From the NCBI GenBank assembly GCA_003170825.1, contig PMYL01000059.1, positions 136,647 to 200,646 on the forward strand: 64,000 bases of DNA, read 5' to 3'. The notes beneath the pieces were generated by a model that saw only the letters and a list, made by a program, of their open reading frames with translations, did no database searches and had not been told where the DNA came from. The position numbers were made by a program, and so were the translations under genes. This DNA comes from Acidobacteriaceae bacterium (lineage in GTDB: Bacteria > Acidobacteriota > Terriglobia > Terriglobales > Acidobacteriaceae). Shown here piece after piece: positions 60,273 to 64,000 of the stretch; positions within the stretch are counted from its first letter, which is position 1, and each line of letters begins with the position of its first letter.

Positions 60273-62528
60273 CTACTGCGGGCCGGCGAAGGCCGCCTGC
60301 GTCACGCCGGTCTCGGCCTGGTCGGCTTGTTGCCGCTGGGCATCGAGAAGCGCCTGCACATTCTCGTTGTCCGCCGGAGGCGCATCCACGGGCCTGGGCG
60401 GCGCGGCGATGGCCGCGTAGGGGGCCGCGGGCAATCCGCCCTGGCCCTGCTGCGCGTGTAGCCTCTGCAAGCCGGAATCCAGTTGGGCGCGGAAGTTGTT
60501 CTGCATCTCCTGAAGGTTTTCGAGCGACAGGGTGACGATAAGCCCGGCCGGGCAATCGCCCCGCCGGCTGCTGACCACCATCAGGTCCGCTGTCGCCGAC
60601 CCCTCCGGCGGCGCGGCCACCAGCTTGATCACGTCTCCTGTCGAAAGCCCGCACTGCTGTCCGTCCGCGGTGGCCACGTTCAGGCCCTGGTTCACCACAA
60701 ACAGATGGTTGGCCACCAGCACCTGCGGCAAGCCGTCGAGCGAGGGCGCCTGGTCCGGCTGCGCCGCGGCGGCATTCTCATAGGCCAGTTGCTGCGCAAC
60801 CTCCTCGGCGATGGCCTGCTTGATCTCCGGAGTGATGGGCGTATCGGCCTGGGCATAGGCCTCGTCGCCCCCCGCCGCTCCGGCTCCATCCCCGGCGTAG
60901 CCGCCTCCCTGCTCTCCGCCGTCTGCCGGAGCTTCCATCTGGTAGCCGTTGGCAAGCGTCTGGCCGAGATAATAGTCCGTCAGCCAGTAGGCGCCGCTCG
61001 GATACGCGGCCCAGGGAGAGAAGAATCCCCCATAGAATGCGAACCACGGCGAACCCTCCCATCCCCACCCATACCCGACAGGGGCTCCCCAGGGGTAATA
61101 GGCCCATCCGTAAAACCACGGATCGTAGGAGTAAAGCGGAAGATAGTTGTCGAACATCAGTCCGCGATACCCGTAACCGGCGTATGCGCGCGTGAAGCTA
61201 TGGTCACCATGCACGTATGTCCGTTGGTTATAGGTATGTCCGTGGTAGGCGACCGAGTGCTGCGAATACCCGCTGTGCGCTCCGGTCGAAACCAGCCTGC
61301 TGTGGTCGGGGCGCTCGCTGATCACGGTCCTTTGTCCGTGCGGCCCGCGCGCGATGTCCATGGTGGACGTATGCACGGAGGCCACGCGTCCATCCGAGTG
61401 GAATGTGGCGCTCTGCCCGTGCCCGCTGTAAGAAGCCAGGGTTCCGTTGGAGCGCACATTGAAGTTCCGCCCGTTGGTTGCGGTTACGGTCAGGCTCTTA
61501 TCCGGATGCACGGAAACCTGTCCAGGGGGTATCGACCGCTTATTGATGCCCGTCAGGCCTGAGCGCGCCGTGTTTACCTGGTGCAGCACGGACTGCGATC
61601 CGGCCGCTGAAAGCATGGAGTTGCCCGAGCCGGTCTTGCCGGCCGTCGAGGACGCCGGAACGCTGTAAACAGCATGTGTCCCGCCGCCGGCCGCGCTTCC
61701 CGGCGAAGAGTTCCGTGGGGAGTTGGTGTTGCCGCCCACGGCGGCTGGGGCAGCCGGAGTGTGGGAGTTGCCTACAGCGGCGGCTGGGGCCGCCGGGGTG
61801 GAAGAGTTGTCGTGCGCGGCGGCTGGGGCCGCCGGGGTGTAGGAGTTGCCGTGCGTAGCGGCTGGGGCAGCCAGAGTGTTGGAACTGCCGTGCGTAGCGG
61901 CTGGGGCCGCCGGAGTGTAGGAGCTGCCGTGCGTAGCGGCTGGGGCAGCCGGAGTGGAGCTGCTGCCGGTCGAGGCATGGGGAGTGTAGGTGGTAGCCCC
62001 ATTCGCGCTCTTCACGCCTTCCCCGCTGACCGTGGCGCTGCCGGATGAATGCGATGCCGCGGACCCGCTCCCCGCGGAGGACCCTGGGGTATAGGTGTGC
62101 GGGGTATAGGTTGTGGCGCCCGAAGAGGACCGCGGGCTCGATGAACTCCCGCCCGACGGCGCGCCCGGCGTATAGCTGTGCGACGGGCTCGATGGATTCG
62201 GACTTGACGGACTCGGACTCGATGGCCTGGCGCCGCCGCCGCTGCTCGGCGGGCTATAAGGACGCGAGGGCGCAGGGTTGTTGGACGGACGCGACGGCGG
62301 TGTGTAGGACGGACGCGACGGCGGCGTGTAGGACGGGTGCGACGGCGGAGGGTTGTAGGACGGGCGCGACGGCGCCGGGGCCGGCCTTGACGGCGCTGGC
62401 CTTGCCGGAGCTGGCCTTGCCGGGGGTGGGGGGGGCCTGTTGTTGTTCAGGGCCGCTGCTATAACGGGAATCGACAACAGGACTGAAACCCAGAGCAGAA
62501 TCCTGCCCACGCGCGTAGAACTCTTCAT
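60273..62528 (-). CDS. Exported Pro/Ser-rich repeat protein with Tyr/Trp/Gly-rich central region
   Basis: Signal peptide; 13-aa tandem repeats; AYAGYGYRGLMFDNYLPLYSYDPWFYGWAYYPWG. Confidence 0.7.
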   Translation of the reverse strand: MKSSTRVGRILLWVSVLLSIPVIAAALNNNRPPPPPARPAPARPAPSRPAPAPSRPSYNPPPSHPSYTPPSRPSYTPPSRPSNNPAPSRPYSPPSSGGGARPSSPSPSSPNPSSPSHSYTPGAPSGGSSSSPRSSSGATTYTPHTYTPGSSAGSGSAASHSSGSATVSGEGVKSANGATTYTPHASTGSSSTPAAPAATHGSSYTPAAPAATHGSSNTLAAPAATHGNSYTPAAPAAAHDNSSTPAAPAAAVGNSHTPAAPAAVGGNTNSPRNSSPGSAAGGGTHAVYSVPASSTAGKTGSGNSMLSAAGSQSVLHQVNTARSGLTGINKRSIPPGQVSVHPDKSLTVTATNGRNFNVRSNGTLASYSGHGQSATFHSDGRVASVHTSTMDIARGPHGQRTVISERPDHSRLVSTGAHSGYSQHSVAYHGHTYNQRTYVHGDHSFTRAYAGYGYRGLMFDNYLPLYSYDPWFYGWAYYPWGAPVGYGWGWEGSPWFAFYGGFFSPWAAYPSGAYWLTDYYLGQTLANGYQMEAPADGGEQGGGYAGDGAGAAGGDEAYAQADTPITPEIKQAIAEEVAQQLAYENAAAAQPDQAPSLDGLPQVLVANHLFVVNQGLNVATADGQQCGLSTGDVIKLVAAPPEGSATADLMVVSSRRGDCPAGLIVTLSLENLQEMQNNFRAQLDSGLQRLHAQQGQGGLPAAPYAAIAAPPRPVDAPPADNENVQALLDAQRQQADQAETGVTQAAFAGPQ
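61722..61955 (-). repeat. Six 39-bp coding tandem repeats (13-aa TPAAPAATHGSSY-like unit)
   Basis: TPAAPAATHGSSY/TPAAPAATHGSSN/TLAAPAATHGNSY/TPAAPAAAHDNSS/TPAAPAAAVGNSH/TPAAPAAVGGNTN. Confidence 0.85.
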
Positions 62529-62797
62529 CTTTCACCTCCAGGCTACTTTACATAGCCGCGATATTGTCAAACCGGTTAGGAATCCTTGCGGGGCGGCGGT
62601 AAAATCACGAATCATTCTAGCACTTGGCGTGAAATCCGGCGAGAGGCCGATCGGGCACTCTGTTCCTGGCAGCCTTTGATTCCTCTGACTCTGACAAAGC
62701 ATCGAATATCTAAGTTTCTTGTAATCAATGCTATATAAGAGCGCCTTTGTGACCTTGAATTCAACCCGCAACTCGCCGGCCCGCGGACTAGCTATCG

Positions 62798-63733
62798 TCA
62801 CCGCGGCATATCCCGGTGCAACGCTTTCACCTGGTAGCCGGCCTTCCTGAGCCGCTTGCTCATCTCCTCGGCCATCATCACGCTGCGGTGCCGGCCGCCG
62901 GTGCAGCCGAAGGCCACGGTCAGGTAGCTCTTCCCCTCCTCCACGTAGTGCGGCAGAAGGTAAAGCATCAGGTCCGTCACCCGATCTAGAAACTCCCTGG
63001 TTTGCGGAAACTTGCGCACATACCTGGCCACGCCTGGGTCCAGGCCGGTCAGCTTGCGAAACTCCGGCACAAAGTGGGGATTGGGCAGGAACCGGACATC
63101 GAAGACCATATCCGCGTCCAGCGGCACGCCATTCTTGAAGCCGAAGCTCAGGCAGGAAACCTGCAGGCGCTTGGTCTCCTCCTCTTGGCCAAACCGCTCC
63201 AGAATGTGGGCGCGCAGCTCATGCACGTTGAAGTTCGATGTGTCGATCAGCGTGTCCGCCACATTGCGGATGGGGTCCAGCAGTTGCCGCTCTTCCACAA
63301 TGGAGCGCGACACAGTCTCCGACCGGCCCAGGGGGTGCGGACGCCGGGTCTCGGAGTAGCGCCGGACCAGCACTGCGTCCTGCGCGTCCAGAAAAACCAC
63401 GCGCGTGGGCAGCAGCTTCCTTACGCTTTTGAGGATCTCCGGAAGGCGGTCGAGCGTGGTTCCCTCGCGGACATCCACCACGATGGCGGCCCGTTCCACC
63501 TCGACGGACTTGCCCACCAGACCGGCAAAATCGGGCAGCAACTCCATAGGCAGATTGTCCACGGCGTGAAAGCCCAGGTCCTCAAAGGCCTTGAGCGCAG
63601 AGGCTTTGCCCGCGCCGGAGATTCCGGTCACAATGACCAGTTCCTTCTTCGGCCTCTTCGACGATTTGGCGGGAGTGCCGGCCGCACGCGGCGATTTCCC
63701 CCGGTGCGCCGGTTTTGAAGGCGTCATGGGCAC
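62798..63733 (-). CDS. rapZ: RapZ/YvcJ-family nucleotide-binding protein
   Basis: VTGISGAGKASALKAFEDLGFHAVDNLP; VAFGCTGGRHRSVMMAEEM. Confidence 0.95.
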   Translation of the reverse strand: MPMTPSKPAHRGKSPRAAGTPAKSSKRPKKELVIVTGISGAGKASALKAFEDLGFHAVDNLPMELLPDFAGLVGKSVEVERAAIVVDVREGTTLDRLPEILKSVRKLLPTRVVFLDAQDAVLVRRYSETRRPHPLGRSETVSRSIVEERQLLDPIRNVADTLIDTSNFNVHELRAHILERFGQEEETKRLQVSCLSFGFKNGVPLDADMVFDVRFLPNPHFVPEFRKLTGLDPGVARYVRKFPQTREFLDRVTDLMLYLLPHYVEEGKSYLTVAFGCTGGRHRSVMMAEEMSKRLRKAGYQVKALHRDMPR

Positions 63734-63893
63734 ATGCTACACCGAAGAGCCGGTCTCAGGCGCCGGGCGCGATCGCCCAGTATCCCACAAGCTCGCGCCG
63801 CCACGACCGGCGCAAGGACGGGACTGCGCTCGGAATCGGGATCCGGCGGATGCATTAGTACCGAGGCCGCGTGATTGTGTAATGCCAGGAATG

Positions 63894-63945
63894 TAGCGCC
63901 GGTCTCCAGACCGGCTGTCGTGCGGGCGTCCGCGCCCGCACTTGT
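63894..63945. repeat. Palindromic repeat pair
   Basis: gccggtctccagaccggc and gtgcgggcgtccgcgcccgcac. Confidence 0.6.
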
Positions 63946-64000
63946 CCAGGAGCAATTACCAAATTACACAGCCAAAGCCCTAGGTGTGAAGTTTCAGGAG

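Noticed and set aside
61722-61955. Possible CRISPR array
   Set aside because: Repeats are contiguous 39-bp coding units without spacers, in frame within a protein.

Overview
A GC-rich chromosomal window whose gene content and repeat types suggest an Acidobacteriota (Terriglobia-like) host; this assignment is inferred without any search. Left part: a bc-type respiratory module (truncated FeS oxidoreductase, Rieske, cytochrome b, six-heme cytochrome c, and a reaction-centre-cytochrome/YVTN/di-heme fusion), then a two-component system. Next is a tightly overlapped operon (about 9095-16070): polyprenyl synthetase, FtsX-type permease, ABC ATPase, degenerate heme-copper-oxidase-like subunit, small membrane protein, MFS/CcoO-like cytochrome fusion and YceI. 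I regard this operon as the best candidate for an undescribed system. The fusion gene carries a 17-bp tandem duplication that frameshifts its C-terminus. The rest is mostly core: tRNA-Leu(TAA), lytic transglycosylase, ECF sigma and small anti-sigma, two cyclophilins, a cobalamin riboswitch with a TonB receptor, tRNA-Arg(CCT) with an integrase remnant, M16 peptidase, pilin, LolA, MacB-like permeases, glycolytic genes (eno, gpmI, gap, pgk, tpiA), ribA, an Oar-like TonB receptor, a VapBC-type pair, and RapZ. Several families of short palindromic repeats are scattered through it, one inserted in frame inside a metallo-beta-lactamase gene. All family calls come from reading motifs; no database or structure search was run.
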